DNA of 64,000 nt from contig OU452234.1 in NCBI GenBank assembly GCA_911728455.2, positions 14,395,338-14,459,337 of the forward strand, read 5' to 3'. A program made the translations under genes and the position numbers. Positions within the stretch are counted from its first letter, which is position 1. Each line of letters begins with the position of its first letter. Positions 1-11,580 of the stretch are shown one piece after another. This DNA is from Marthasterias glacialis (Eukaryota > Echinodermata > Asteroidea > Forcipulatida > Asteriidae). The notes under the pieces were generated by a model. The model saw nothing but the letters and a program-made list of their open reading frames with translations, was not told the origin of the DNA and did not search any database.

Positions 1-167
1 AGGCCTTGAACTTCGCTCTTGAAGGGGCACGGCAATTTTCCTCTGGCAGGGGCACTTCTAGGAGGAAAATGTAACTTTGTATTGGAACTTTGTAGAGGGC
101 ACCACAGCAAAACCACAGGGCACCGCGACAATTGCTGTGGGTGACGCGGGTTAATTCGAGGGTTGCT
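1..167. repeat. MITE copy, CAGGCCTTGA family, left end cut by window
   Basis: The sequence begins inside a foldback repeat that closely matches 21547-21713: it opens with AGGCCTTGAACTTCGC, has the same middle (an 'aaggggcac' run and 'ggcaccac.gcaa'), and ends with an imperfect inverted copy of its start. The outermost base and any target duplication lie outside the window. Confidence 0.6.
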
Positions 168-262
168 GTCGACCAGACATGATGACACTCAAAAATGTTC
201 AATCCCACCAACAGTTGTTTTTAACGTACATTATATATTATGTGATTGATTTAGTAAGACCA

Positions 263-449
263 GGGCCCAATTTCATAGAGCTGCTTAAGCACAAAAAGTA
301 GCTAAGCACAACAACAAAAATATGCTTACCAGACTAAGGTTACCAGCCGAAACAATGTTACATGTACAATTTGTATCCTGCTCATTTTCACTAAGCATGA
401 AAGTTTAAGCAATATTTTCTGCTTAAGCAGCTCTATGAAATTGGGCCCA
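263..449. repeat. Foldback MITE, GGGCCCAATTTCATA family
   Basis: Both ends carry GGGCCCAATTTCATAGAGCT in inverted orientation, followed by a 'gcttaagca' repeat toward the middle. Related copies lie at 3419-3611, 26537-26735 and 35936-36092. There is no coding capacity and no convincing target duplication. Confidence 0.75.
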
Positions 450-2100
450 GTGGGAAAACACAGTGTTGTCCCGTGCACTCTGATTGACTTTTAACATGCA
501 GTGATCCACAAAGAGAACTTTTTTTATCTTCTTTGCAGGGGGGGGGGGGGGGGGACATTAGCAGGATGTCAAACAGCAAATTGGTCTTGGTTTGAACAAT
601 AAATACTTTGAATGCTTATTTATTCTTTTAAATGGTAAATATTTCGTAATTGACTCATTGTGAATGTTCAGGCATACATGTAAACAATGATGTTTTATAT
701 TCTATTGAGTTGCTCCGTTTATAGATGGATCAGCCTCAAGCCTTTGATCAGAAAACGGAGTATAGAAAACGGTATATAAAACTGTTTTTTAGTCGAACAA
801 TTTGTGCATTGTATTCATAGATATGAACTTCATGATTTCTGTTTATGATTTGTCTGGCCTACTGTATCCCTACCACGTTCATCTAGTCACGTATCATGAT
901 AGCCACCGTAGCTTATAACCCATGCAGTCATGTATCCTGATATTGCACTCAACCTCGCTTATAATAGAGTGGGTGATCTATCATGATACCGTGATAGTAT
1001 CATGGGAGGTTTATAAGCGAGGTGGTCATGCTTGGCGGCTCGCTTATAAGTGACGGTGGCTAGGCGCATCGGTTTGTGTCCCTCTATTCTGCTGTTGGTG
1101 TTGGCATCATATTGACTTAAGTCGCCACACTGAGGCTGGATGGAATCACGAAATAGTCTGGTGCCATTGTATGAAGTGAGACTTTGAACCAGCATTGCCA
1201 GTGTGTAGGTAGGGTACCATACAAAGCTGGCAGCAGTGTTAGGCCTTTTCCGAACTGGCGGTTGCGGCTACGGCCACGACTGTTGCTAAGGGTGTTGCTA
1301 AGAACATCCCATACTTCAATGCATGATGACGCGGCGATACAGCCGTAGCCGTAAATCTGGACATGGCTTTTTAAAGGTCTATAAAGGTTGAATTTGAAAA
1401 TGGCCGATTTACTCTTCTTCTTTTTTGTCGTATCTGGGGTCGATGTCACAAAAATCGAAGACTGATCTTAAGTGGGTATCAATCTTACTTGCTATAGGGC
1501 AGAGTGGGATGTCACAATACAAATCACTATGGTAATACTGACAACTCATCTGAAGATGAATCTTAGTGCTTTGTGAAATCGACCCCTGGTCACACATAGA
1601 TCTATGATCTTATCATCACCTGCTCGTAGGCAGTCAACAATTTTTAGCTCAAGTGTGGGTGTCGCCTCAAATCAATAGTATCAAGACTCCAGGACGTATT
1701 TCTTGTGAATATTAACGCTTATGTACTAATCAATTTTTACCTTTCTTTGATTTTCCCTGTATCAAATTTTATATGAAGCTGTTTGACTCAAGTCACTCGA
1801 TGAAACCTTGAATTTGTTAACTAATACGTTAATACTGTAAGTGTTGTGTTTATTTGATTTTTCGTTTTTTTTCCTTGGTGGGTTGGGGGGGGGGTACGGG
1901 CAGTGGGTTGTTATGTATCGATTAACTTGTTGGATTTTGAGTATAATAATTTACGTCTGTTGAAGTCTGTAATGTTATATTTTGATATCATTGAATAAAT
2001 TGAGTCATGCATAAAGTACTTTGTGGTTGCATTTGGTACTGTTTACTCGGTGACTGCTCTATTGTGCCGACAACCCGATGTTCCGATAACTCCTCACGAT
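450..2100. other. Intergenic stretch, no gene seen
   Basis: No ORF here looks like a protein. A run of 17 G lies at 538-554. An imperfect inverted repeat around 950-1070 pairs 'cctcgcttata' with 'ttataagcgagg', with further 'cttataa' copies on both sides. A G-rich patch lies near 1884-1895. Nothing else is supported. Confidence 0.5.
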
Positions 2101-2111
2101 AGATGTCAATA

Positions 2112-2287
2112 TTTGCATCGGGGGAATGAATATAAATTTCAATTTGCCTTTCACCGATGTGTGTAAGCACTGTCTACTCAGTGCTTTCGAGTCCTGTGGA
2201 AAAAATCCACAGGCAACTCGGGTGGGATTCGAACCCACGACTCCCGCATGACTAGATGTCTTAACCACTAGACCACCGAGCACGCCC
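2112..2287 (-). repeat. tRNA-headed SINE, family S5
   Basis: On the minus strand a tRNA-like head runs from 'ggtggtctagtggttaaga' (A-box region) to 'gggttcgaatcccacccga' (B box). A body follows with a short hairpin (cctgtggatttttt / ccacagg) and 'agcactgagtagacagtgctt'. The body continues as SINE sequence, so this is not a free tRNA gene. Fragments recur at 2325-2440, 53555-53690 and 56600-56710. Confidence 0.7.
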
Positions 2288-2324
2288 GGTGATGAGGGGC
2301 CAGTTCGAATCCAGTATTATTGGG

Positions 2325-2440
2325 TTCGAATCCCACCCGAGTTGCCTGTGGATTTTTTTTCCACAGGACTCGAAAGCACTGAGTAGACAGTGCTTACACA
2401 CATCGGTGAAAGGCAAATTGAAATTTATATTTTAAACTCC
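2325..2440 (+). repeat. SINE S5 fragment, inverted partner of the preceding copy
   Basis: Starts at the B box (gggttcgaatcccacccga) and repeats the same body on the opposite strand. Together with 2112-2287 it makes an inverted pair separated by about 40 bases. The A-box half of the head is missing. Confidence 0.65.
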
Positions 2441-2451
2441 TCACGACCTAC

Positions 2452-2960
2452 ACGCTAGGGTTAGGGTTAGGGAAATACAGTAGGGGTGTCGGAACAAAGG
2501 GATGTTAAAACATAGGTGGTGTAACCACTAACCGTTTACTTTGTGGTTTGATTTGAAACGGTTCACCTGGTAACTGCCCTGTATCCTGACAACCTTCTGG
2601 CCCGGCAACCCTATGTTCCAACAACCCCTCGTGTGATCTACATGCCAGGGTTCTGCAGCGAGCCTGGATTTTTTCAATGGGGGGTGGGGGGCCACAGCTT
2701 TGGGGGCATTGCTTTTAAGTGGGGGGCCAAGGGTCCATGTCTTTTAATGAATTACATGTATCTGAATTTGTTTCATGGGGGCACCGGGGGGGCACTGAGA
2801 ATTTATAAGGGGGGATGTGTCCCCCAGGCTCACTGGCTGTGCCGCTACTTAGGGTTAGGGTTAGAGTTAGGAAATACAGTAGGGGTGTCTGAACACCATA
2901 GGTGTGTAACCGTTCACCTGGCTGGTGTTTTTCCATCTTTCAGTTTTGCATCCTACACAT
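2452..2960 (+). repeat. Duplicated segment with short TTAGGG runs
   Basis: Two copies (about 2452-2600 and 2848-2930) share 'tagggttagggttag' followed by 'aaatacagtaggggtgtc.gaac' and a 'cgttcacctgg' stretch. The telomere-like part is only two to three units long. A G-rich repeat (2655-2850) sits between the copies. Confidence 0.5.
2655..2850 (+). repeat. G-rich dispersed repeat
   Basis: Several G runs are separated by fixed words ('tttttcaatgggg', 'cattgctttt', 'tttaatgaattacatgtat', 'gggcactgagaattta'). The same order of words recurs at 10835-11010, 12683-12798 (short) and 35330-35525, so this is a repeat family and not random G-rich DNA. Confidence 0.65.
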
Positions 2961-3418
2961 ACTGCCAGGGTTGCTCATGCCATGACTTCAGTCTCATTCA
3001 AATGCAATTCTCAGATCTTGTTCCCTTTACAATTGCTCATGGACCTAGTGCTTTACATAATGCATGCTGCACAGATGTAACACAATCGTGTGTGCAAGTA
3101 TCACTCCCCAGGTGAACTTAAAGGTCACGGGGTTTCATAGACCTTAAAATACTTCTACGGTCTGCTGGAGCAGGTGGTGACAACAAGGGTTGTTTTTTTA
3201 ACTAGTCTTGTGTCGTTTAACAATATCAGAATTTGATGCTATGTTGAGCTTTGAATATTATGGGTATGATTTGCTCTTTGACCTACAGCTGCAGGCTCAT
3301 GATACTGTTCCTGAAAGCTCTTGAGGTTTGTAACAATCGAGGGGGGCTGTAACCAAAAGGGTGAAATGCCTTAATATCAGCATGTCTAGGAAAAATTTGC
3401 CTCCTGGGTTCAGAATCT

Positions 3419-3611
3419 GGCCCTAATTTCATAAAGCTGTTCAGCAGAAAATACTTCTCAGCAAATTTCTCTGCTAAGCATAAAATGAGTGGGGCACCAG
3501 TCGCAACAGTGTAAACATAGTGGAATGTTGGCTGGTAACCTGTTTCTGCTGAGCAAGATTTTTCTGTGCTTAGCAAGTTTCTGTGCTTGCAAGCTTTATG
3601 AAATTGGGCCC
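3419..3611. repeat. Foldback MITE, GGGCCCAATTTCATA family
   Basis: Ends 'tggccctaatttcataaagct' and 'agctttatgaaattgggccca' form the family's inverted repeats. The interior has 'gctaagcataaaatgag' and 'ctgctgagcaag', matching the 26537-26735 copy. Confidence 0.7.
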
Positions 3612-3929
3612 AGTTGTCAACGAGTGCTCTCACCCCTTTGTAACTTTGGCACCCGCGCACACACACGGCCGTTTTCGACACCGCGGCTTTGGGCTTCGGG
3701 CTCCGGCCGGCTGTTTAAAGCCCCGTAAGGAAAGCACATGTTTTATAAATAACTGATGGAGACTAAGCCAAAGCCCAAGCCCCAAGCCGTAGTTTCGTAA
3801 ACGGCCTTTAAGATCAAAGACACAAGCACATGTTTCAAGGACTTCTCGTTGTTCTCCAATTGTTTGGACTTTGGTTTTTTTAGTGACGTCCCGTTGGTTT
3901 TGTTCATGAAAGCGATCCGAGGACGTCTT

Positions 3930-4045
3930 CACAAAACTAGTCCTAACTTAGGACTGGTTCTAACTTATTAGTCTTATAAGTTAGGACTAGTTACTCGTCC
4001 TAACTCAAGATAAGACTAGTCCTAGAGCTTTATGAAATCCACCCC
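3930..4045. repeat. Foldback repeat built from 'actagtcctaact' words
   Basis: Alternating direct and inverted copies of 'actagtcctaacttagga' form an imperfect hairpin. It ends in 'gagctttatgaaatccaccc', similar to other foldback ends in the window. Non-coding. Confidence 0.45.
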
Positions 4046-4813
4046 GGCCGGACCCCTTTTGGTAAACTCCTCGCTTTCCATATGGGTAGACACCCCCACA
4101 CTGTAAGTTGTTCATGAGCACGCACACTCACACAAAAAAAACAACTTTAGACTTGACCCTTAAATATCTAGAGTCAACAGTCTGCCATTAAAAAAGTTAT
4201 CTGAATAACTGTAATGGATCACATACAAAAATTCAGTGCTTATTCACTGAAGGATAAATTAATGGTGACTACGACCCTATAGTTAGTGCTCACAGACGAA
4301 GAAAGTTGTTTACAGTTTACCATGCCTGTAAAGACCTTGAAGTTTTTGTATGATTCCAGCTGCATGCTTGATCAAATGACAGTCTTGTGTCACAATGTTT
4401 ACCCGAAGGGTCTACAGATTCGATAACTATTAGCTCTCCATATATACATTATTTTAACCTTGGAGGACGAGCTGCTTGCATTGTCCCAGACCAGATGTGC
4501 TTCCGTTTAATTCTTGATAATTGCAACTGCAAGCATTTCTTTACAATGCACTGCATTTAAAAGTGAATGGACAGCACTTTCTCTTTGCCGAGTTATTTTT
4601 TGATGTATTGGTTATGCATGCATTAATAAATCCAGCTCCATTGTTCGTCACTTCTAAAACGTTGCATGTAGCTTGAATTGAATCACACTGGGTTCATTCC
4701 TTTCCAAAGTTGATAAGCTTTTGTTACAATAAAAATTAGTTTTTTGTTGTGGGAAGATGTTAACCGAATGCAAGAATCTTATTTGAGACTGTCTTTTCAT
4801 AATTTTTTTAATA

Positions 4814-5065
4814 GGGTTGGCTCAGTGGTTTCTTTCCCTGCCTGTCACCTCTGTGGACCCTGGTTCGAATTCCGGACTGGAGCCTTGCATGTGGATTGGG
4901 TTTTCAGTCCCTACCTGATTGCGTGGGCTTTTCCCTATTGGGGTATTCCTCCCACACCTAAAACTGATACTTCTTCAACATTATCTCTACACAGGTATCT
5001 TCAGGCCTACGGGTCACAGTGCTAGTCACTTTTGGGGGGTCCCTCGGTTTCATTACCAGGAAGAT
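4814..5065 (+). repeat. tRNA-headed SINE, family S1
   Basis: The head has 'ggttggctcagtggtttc' (A box) and 'tggttcgaattccggac' (B box). The body includes 'gattgggttttcagtccct', and the end is A-rich (aataaaaaaa). A second copy with the same head and body lies at 30945-31170. Confidence 0.75.
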
Positions 5066-5115
5066 ATAATGAATAAAAAAAACTTCAAGCTTTTCTGTCG
5101 TCTCGGGTCTTTCCT

Positions 5116-5397
5116 CATATATATATATATATGTGACTCAGCCTGTGTGAATGAGACACTTTGAGGTAAAAATGTAAATTTCAATTTCATCATGTAGGGC
5201 ATCATCTTCAAAGGATTAAAACGACACCACACTGACCTCTACAGAGTTTACGGTTCCAACCCAGAACAGTCAACTCTGTAGAGGTCAGTGTGGTGTCTTT
5301 TTAATCCTTGGAAGATGCCCTACATGATGAAAATTGGACTTAAATTTTTACCTCAAAGTGTCTCATTTACACAGGCTGAGTCACATATATATATGGG
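5116..5397. repeat. Long near-perfect hairpin element
   Basis: Two arms of about 125-130 bases (outer ends 'atatatgtgactcagcctgt' and its complement) fold on a short loop near 5246-5270. The centre arms read 'ctctacagagtt' and 'aactctgtagag'. The element sits inside a TA microsatellite, so a TA duplication cannot be measured. No ORF. Confidence 0.8.
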
Positions 5398-5599
5398 TTG
5401 TACGTCAGTGCTTTGCCCTCTTCAGGCAAAATTTCATTACCAGAAATTAATAGCTGTTTTATGAGTCAGTTTTGAGAATACATTTATTTTTCATCAACAC
5501 ATTTTCTCATTTTTTTTCAGCATCAGAGGAACATTTCGCGGAACAGTTGTTACAGGTATCAGACATGAAATTTGGCCCTTGTAAAAAAACGTAGGAACA

Positions 5600-5990
5600 C
5601 TTCATCGAGTACGAGGGTTGACCTATATTATGTTGAAGCACTACATACGAAGTGTGGACCTGAAAACAAAAGATGTCCACACTGTAGGAACATGCAAGGG
5701 AGCGATTTCGAGCGCTTGAAAAACTGTGGACTTACACAAGTCCACACCGTGTTTTCACGAATTAGATATTCTCGTTTTACTCAAAAAGGTAGAATTTTCT
5801 GTATAGCATTGAATAGCTCAAAACTAACCGAGTATTATAGTAAAGGGATTGGGTGTCTGAAAACCAGCTCTCAAAACAATCTCTAATAGAAATGGTGGTG
5901 TAAGATTTCTTACTGTTAACTGCACGATAACAAGGAATGTCCACTCAGTGTACATGTCGCAAAGGACTTAGTGTGCACATGGTGTAGACT
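5600..5990 (+). repeat. Dispersed repeat, second copy inverted at 37020-37300
   Basis: Shared stretches include 'cacgaattagatattct', 'gtgtggact..cacaca.gtccac', 'gcattgaatag' and 'aaatggtggtg.aagatttcttactgtt'. The ORF through it (5572-5886) is a by-product: the other copy does not keep the frame. Confidence 0.6.
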
Positions 5991-6519
5991 TTAATACACT
6001 TCTCAGCCTATTTAATCACAATCTGATTTTTCGAAGGGCAGAAAAAAAATGGAAAGCACACTAAAGTTTGAAGAATATCATGCCTGCAGTATTCCTAGTT
6101 TAAGCAAACAGATTAAAAAAATCCTTTAGGGGTATATTTTTCCAAACTGCACCGTGACTTTGAATGCTAAACTTGAGGGTTGTTATTTCCATTCCCTTAA
6201 TATGCTGGACAACGTAGAAGGTTCAACACTCAAGATCGAGGGCATCTTAGTTCTTGTTTATAGACCTTTATCATGGTGCGGCCATCTTGATTTTCTCTCA
6301 TTCAAACCAATGTAACCAAACCGAGGGTGGAAGAGTAAATAGTCTGGTTCCTTTTTGTACAATGAATAATTAACATCTATTACTGTTATTGGATACAGGG
6401 AACACGACAAAGATGGTGGCAGCATGATAAAGATCTATATGGTTACACATGTCAACCAATACATTATTGTGGTTATGTGACTGCTATGGTCAATGCTGAT
6501 ATGATACGGCGCGCCAAGT

Positions 6520-6775
6520 TTTGTTGCCTACATCACCGGAGTGTGGGTTCAAATCCTGGTCGTGACACTTTGTGCCCTCGAGCAAGACATGATTGTTTCT
6601 CGTCACCAAGGAGTATGCATGAGAACCTGCGAGGGTAGAGATTATTGATGTGAATATTTAGGAGTTGAGATGGTTTTACGAATGCTTAGGGCATGATCAA
6701 CAGGGGTAACAATACTGTAAGGCGCTTTGAGATGCCTAGTTGGCTTGATAACGCGCATAATAAATGCACATGCTA
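6520..6775 (+). repeat. tRNA-derived SINE, diverged head
   Basis: A B-box-like 'gggttcaaatcctgg' is followed by 'cgtgacactttgtgcc.tcgagcaagaca', the start of the body also seen in the S2 and S3 SINEs. The tail is 'aaggcgctttgagatgcc..gcgcataataaat'. The A-box part is poorly kept. Confidence 0.55.
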
Positions 6776-8475
6776 TTAACTAGCTAGAGAAATAACACTT
6801 CATAAAAAAACAACACGAATCAAAGTCGATATTATATAATGCATCAATACTTTATTGGCCCAGAAATATGAATTGCATTCACACTAAATACAGTTGTGTA
6901 CCTCCACATTTTCAACTGAAGTGTTAACAAATAAATACATACTGCATAGTTTGTTACGTAAATGTTCATAAGAAAAAGTGCAACAGAATTCAACTGTGAA
7001 AAAAATAACACAAAAGTATTGGCATAGACAGCTTCTTTTTTTCTTTTTTTTTTAATAAACTATATATATAAATATTACATAAAAATTGTTCAAGACAATA
7101 GAACACACTGCTGCCCCGCTCACCCTTTGGGAGTCGCCTTATGAGCTTGTAACCGCCACAGCGCCTAAAATGACACTACATTGTACCATCAACACACGAA
7201 CATTGTTGAATCCCAAAATGGCCCAACTGGGATCGTCGTGATGATGACGTCAGGCGCGTTGGGTCAATAACTTTTTTGAAAGGAGCATAATTAACCGAAA
7301 ACATAAATTGTATTGAGGATTTATTGTATGACTGTAGTCTTTTTGGATGCTTCTGTTCTCTTGTTCCCAATGAACAAAAAAGCAACAATCAATACAAACT
7401 GTCACTGAATAAATATTCAATACAAAACACGAGGCAAAAAAATGGTCTTTTCTCGTCCATCCTGGTTTGTTTAAATTAAGTTGAAATGGAAGAAAAAAAC
7501 ACCATGGGAACAATCTCTCTCCGGAGTAAAACAATTTTTTATCAGAATGCTCCGACTGTTTTCAGGAGAAATAAAATCAGGCGCAGACTGATCCAAATTT
7601 ATGAAACTGTTAGAACGTCGGCTCCTTTCAAAACACAACAGCGTGTCAAGATAATTTCCATGGTGCTGCCATAAATCTCACTTGAACAAAATGACAATAA
7701 GCCAGCAAAAGTTATCAAAGCTAAAAAAACTTCACACAATGACCCCTTTGGCTTTAGGGGCTCGACATCTTTCATACAAAAATAATGGTATTTTTTCCCC
7801 TTCTTTGGGGCAAAATCCAACAATACATGAACATTTGGAGTTGAAATGTATTTAATAAGGAACAGCTTATTGTTCAACACACTTTGTTTTTGCATTTATA
7901 AACACATTTTAAATATAATATTATGATTGAGCGTTCTTGTAAACCATGCACATCTTTCAAAATTAACACCTGCATGTTATCAATATTATGGTACATATTT
8001 ATACATGCTAAAATACCCCCATATAACTATTAATGGAATATAACTTCCAGTTCAACTTTCACCACTTTAACTTGGAACATTTTGAATATTGATCACACGG
8101 TTGCATTGATCTGCAGTAATAGTTCGCTATAAAAAAATAATAATAATTGTTCATCAAAATTATTCCGATGCATGTTGCTGATGAATTAACTCAGACATAA
8201 ACAAGCTTATAGCAGTATGTGTTTAACTCTATACAACTGTATTATTCGTTGCAACTTCATTCTTCAACCAAATTAGCAGTTAACTCGTTGCATCCGAGTG
8301 ACGGGCAGAATGGTCACATAACATGGTAAAATCATCCTTGCATTAGTAATAATACGCAGGTCTTATATTGCGCTTGATCACACCCAGCCGAGGAGCAGAG
8401 CGATCGTTATTATTTTTTTGACAGAAATGCAAAGGTTAGTTTGAATTATATATACATCGTAGCACCTTCGGTTTA
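6776..8475. other. AT-rich stretch, no gene seen
   Basis: No ORF with protein-like character. AATAAA-type words occur on both strands, for example the complement of AATAAAG at about 6850. Part of this could be 3' untranslated sequence of the minus-strand transporter, but nothing in the sequence proves it. Confidence 0.4.
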
Positions 8476-8479
8476 CAAG

Positions 8480-8740
8480 GTAATGTAGCGCAACACGCAG
8501 CCAACCATGCCAGAAACGGAGTTGGGCAGGGCACTTGGCGAGAAGGCAAAATAGATGGGCCAAGAGACTCGGAGAATGGCAACCATTGCAAGGGCAGGCA
8601 GGAGAAGAGGAAGACAACAAAAGGAGATGGAGAGATGAAATCATCACAACCATGGCAACATGGAGTAGAATGACAAGTGACAGAAGAGAATGGAAATTGC
8701 TGGAGGAGAACAAGAGATGAATACAGTCTGATGATGATGA
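8480..8740 (+). mobile_element. LINE remnant: C-terminal end of a reverse-transcriptase ORF
   Basis: Read in one frame up to the TGA at 8717-8719, the strand gives WAGHLARRQNRWAKRLGEWQ, then a basic linker, then RRWRDEI and DRREWKLLEE. This order (WAGH..R..RW..R..EW, RRW.DEI, DR.EW..LE) is the typical C-terminal tail of many non-LTR retrotransposon polyproteins. The segment is followed by a short 'gatgatgatgac' tail. Only the last 80 or so codons are present, so this is a 5'-truncated insertion. The exact clade (RTE- or CR1-like) cannot be told from so little. Confidence 0.7.
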
Positions 8741-9703
8741 CATTGATGATCACTGAAACACCGCGGCGAACCCCTTCTCTTTTAAACAATAAGTGTCTGG
8801 GTTCTTTTACATGTATTACACGACACACTAGACCTAGGTCTTTACTTCCCATCTTATGGATGGAGTAACTATAGTGATGTGATGCTTACAAGTGACAATG
8901 AAATGTTACCAAATGCTTCCAAGATGAAGCTATTCCATTTTTGGATCTGTGCTATGCTGAGATTGTATGACCATGATCAAATTCGATAAACGTTCCCTCT
9001 TTGCGTGGAGATGAAACCAATAGAATTGCAAAACAATAAATTGTAGAGATTTACAGACTCTCTACGTCATTTCGAATAGATATCTGAAGGTTTGGTCACA
9101 GCAAGGGCCAAGTCTTTCCATCTCTGCGATGGCAATTTTGCCTCTGCCAAGAAAATTTGAAGGTGCAGGGAGACCAATGAAAATCCTCAAAAACAGGAAA
9201 TATCCTGAACAAATCACATGACTGGTACAATGTACTGCTCCCTCATCTACCAATCACTTCAAATTAAATTAAGTTAGAAATTCTTTTACATAATCAATTT
9301 GGAATGATCTATTTTTAAAATTGATTACTGATTATTGATCAAAGATGATAGATAGTTGGTTACTGACTGCAATCATTATACAATAATATAGTGTTGGCTT
9401 TTGAAAATATTTTAATACACAAATAGCACTTCTTTGATAAATAGCAGACACGTGGAAAATACGGAAAAGTATTTTTTTGTTAATAAAAAAAGGGTTAGGC
9501 AAAAATCAACTAATATTGTGTCAAGTTTACAAAAAATGTCACCAGAGTATATTTTATATACATGGACGTGAAGGCATTTTTCTTCAAACTGATCAAGAGG
9601 AACGAGCAAATTAGTTCTAATTTATAAATACTTAATAGCAAAAACTATTAACGCCCAATTGGAATTTGAAAGTGTGCATACACACACATATTCGCTACCT
9701 TAA

Positions 9704-10046
9704 AGGTAAAATATAGGATTGGTAAAGCTGACAGTGCAGTGGTTTTACTTTGTGTGGGTCAATAAATACATGAAAAAAACAAATCTGTGAAAATTTGGGC
9801 TCAATCGGTCGTCTGAGTCAGGAGAAAAGTCAAAAATGACGCACACTTTTGAAAAACACTTTGTTCTTAATTTCGATTGTTACAACCGAAATTAAAATCA
9901 GGGTCTTCAAATTCAATTTTCTCGACTTTGACAGTATTTCAGACAGCACTATTTATATGTACTGGTATGAACTTCATAATCAGTAAGCTTTGAGATTGAT
10001 ACTACTAAATAGAAGTGTTGATGAATACCAATCCTGTAGTCTACCT
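9704..10046. repeat. MITE with TTAA duplication, AGGT ends
   Basis: Flanked by TTAA at 9700-9703 and 10047-10050. The left end reads AGGTAAAATATAGGATTGGT; the right end is the complement of AGGTAGACTACAGGATTGGT. A second copy in inverted orientation is at 32801-33147. TTAA targets are known for the piggyBac and Kolobok superfamilies. No transposase. Confidence 0.75.
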
Positions 10047-10085
10047 TTAAGGAGACCGAAGACGATAGGAATAAAAGGTCCCCAC

Positions 10086-10102
10086 GGGGGGGGGGGGGGG
10101 GG
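10086..10102 (+). repeat. Poly-G tract, 17 G
   Basis: An uninterrupted G run just outside the TTAA MITE that ends at 10046. No gene is associated with it. Confidence 0.7.
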
Positions 10103-10834
10103 ATTTTATAAAGAGAGGGTTGTTCCACAAGGAATTTTGTACACGTCTATTGTAGGACGGCAAGTACAGGGACAAAGGAAAGAATAACATAAGTCTCCTC
10201 AGGAGACAGGAATTAAGGAAAATAGGAATGTGTGTGTGAGTTTGAAAGTGTGAAGGAAAAGAAAATCCTGCACTTGAACAGGTCTAAACTTTTAAGCATG
10301 CGCAACGCTTGCACAGTTCATTGGTCCAGCTGTTTGAAGAGTGGCTCACAAAGTATTGATCATCGGCCACTGAAAAAAGTATCTAGGTAAGCTTTCATAC
10401 AAACACTCACTGTGCATAAGCATTTCTTAACAAAAGTTGTAAACTATAACAATGTAATACAACACGAAAGAAAGCACTTAGTTTTGGTTTCAGACAGACA
10501 AAAATGAATGAACCCTTACCCCCAAAAAGCAGCAAATCGACTAGAAAAAAAGTTAAATATTGACAACATGGCAGAGTGAATCCTAGTTAAGAAGAGCATT
10601 GTAAATATTAACAATTCAAAAAGCAGGTTTTTGTCTTGCAATTGACTCATCGTCACACTACGGACAGACTTGACTAACATTGTTCATTTTTTTCTTCTTA
10701 CTCATTGTTTTCAGTAACACTGGAAAAACAATGAATCGCTGGGAGGGTGACGTTGTATTAGAAATGTATAAACATTGGTAAATGTCAACTCAGGGCATGA
10801 CCTTTACTTTGACCTTTTTGGATGTATGGGAGAA

Positions 10835-11010
10835 GGTCAAATCAGCGGCCAGGATTTGTCACTGGTGGGACCACAGGTGGAATTGCTTTTGTGCGGGGGT
10901 GGGGGGGGGGGCAGAGGCCAGGTTCTTTTAATGAATTACAAGTACCTGGATCTTTTTCATGGGGGGGGCACCTTGGGTGCACTGGAAAACTGGGGGGGGG
11001 ATGGGGATTC
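10835..11010 (+). repeat. G-rich dispersed repeat
   Basis: Same word order as 2655-2850 ('attgcttttgtg', G run, 'tttaatgaattacaagtacc', 'ttttcatgggggg', 'gcactgg'). Multiple G tracts of 6-13 bases would favour G-quadruplexes. ORFs through it are low-complexity glycine-rich by-products. Confidence 0.6.
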
Positions 11011-11580
11011 ACACTGGGTCAAATGTTACGGCCATCTGCGGCCATTATGGGCATTTTAGTACACGCTTCCGGCTGCTATGGTCCAAGTCTGATAAAGTGT
11101 AAAGTTCATCTCATTTTGATCTACTTCCAATAGGTACACCTTTTCAGGAATGTCTCGACTAGGTTTCATCATTTTGCAAGTCTTTACTTATTATTTTTTA
11201 AACAATTTTAACACACAACCTGGGAATCGTTTCCCTTGACAATCTAAGGCACCCTGATGTTAAAACACACAGTTGCTTACAAACCACGCCCTCTGAACCA
11301 TCCTTTCCTTAACTGGGTGTAACCATTTTCCTGGACAGTCTCAGCTTTCTGACAGGCACCCTGTTGTTACCACACACAACTACTTCAACTTCAATGCAAT
11401 ACAATCTCCTCGAACAAGTCCTGAAATTTATATCCGTTTTGAGAGACGGGATGCCGCTTCACTATAAAACAATCTCCATTCGGACTCTTCCATTTCTTAA
11501 TATATATTCTCTTACAAACAGCTTGCACCATGTTTTTTTAAAGTTATTCTTCAACCAGTCGCAGCAAATTCTCTTTGAGT

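Noticed and set aside
2221-2287. Possible tRNA gene on the minus strand
   Set aside because: Good A and B boxes, but the sequence continues into a SINE body that recurs elsewhere. The same applies to the heads at 4814, 30945, 31171, 44950, 55012 and 55744.
2452-2475. Telomere or interstitial telomere array
   Set aside because: Only two to three TTAGGG units, repeated with the same flank as part of a segment duplication.
5572-5886. 104-aa plus-strand ORF with a CxxC-like stretch
   Set aside because: It lies in a dispersed repeat whose other copy (37020-37300) does not keep the frame, and the 'start' is not ATG.
1-11000. A protein-coding gene in the first 11 kb
   Set aside because: All frames are short. 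The only protein-like reading is the LINE tail at 8480-8719.
10775-11133. Two glycine-rich ORFs
   Set aside because: By-products of G runs in a dispersed G-rich repeat.
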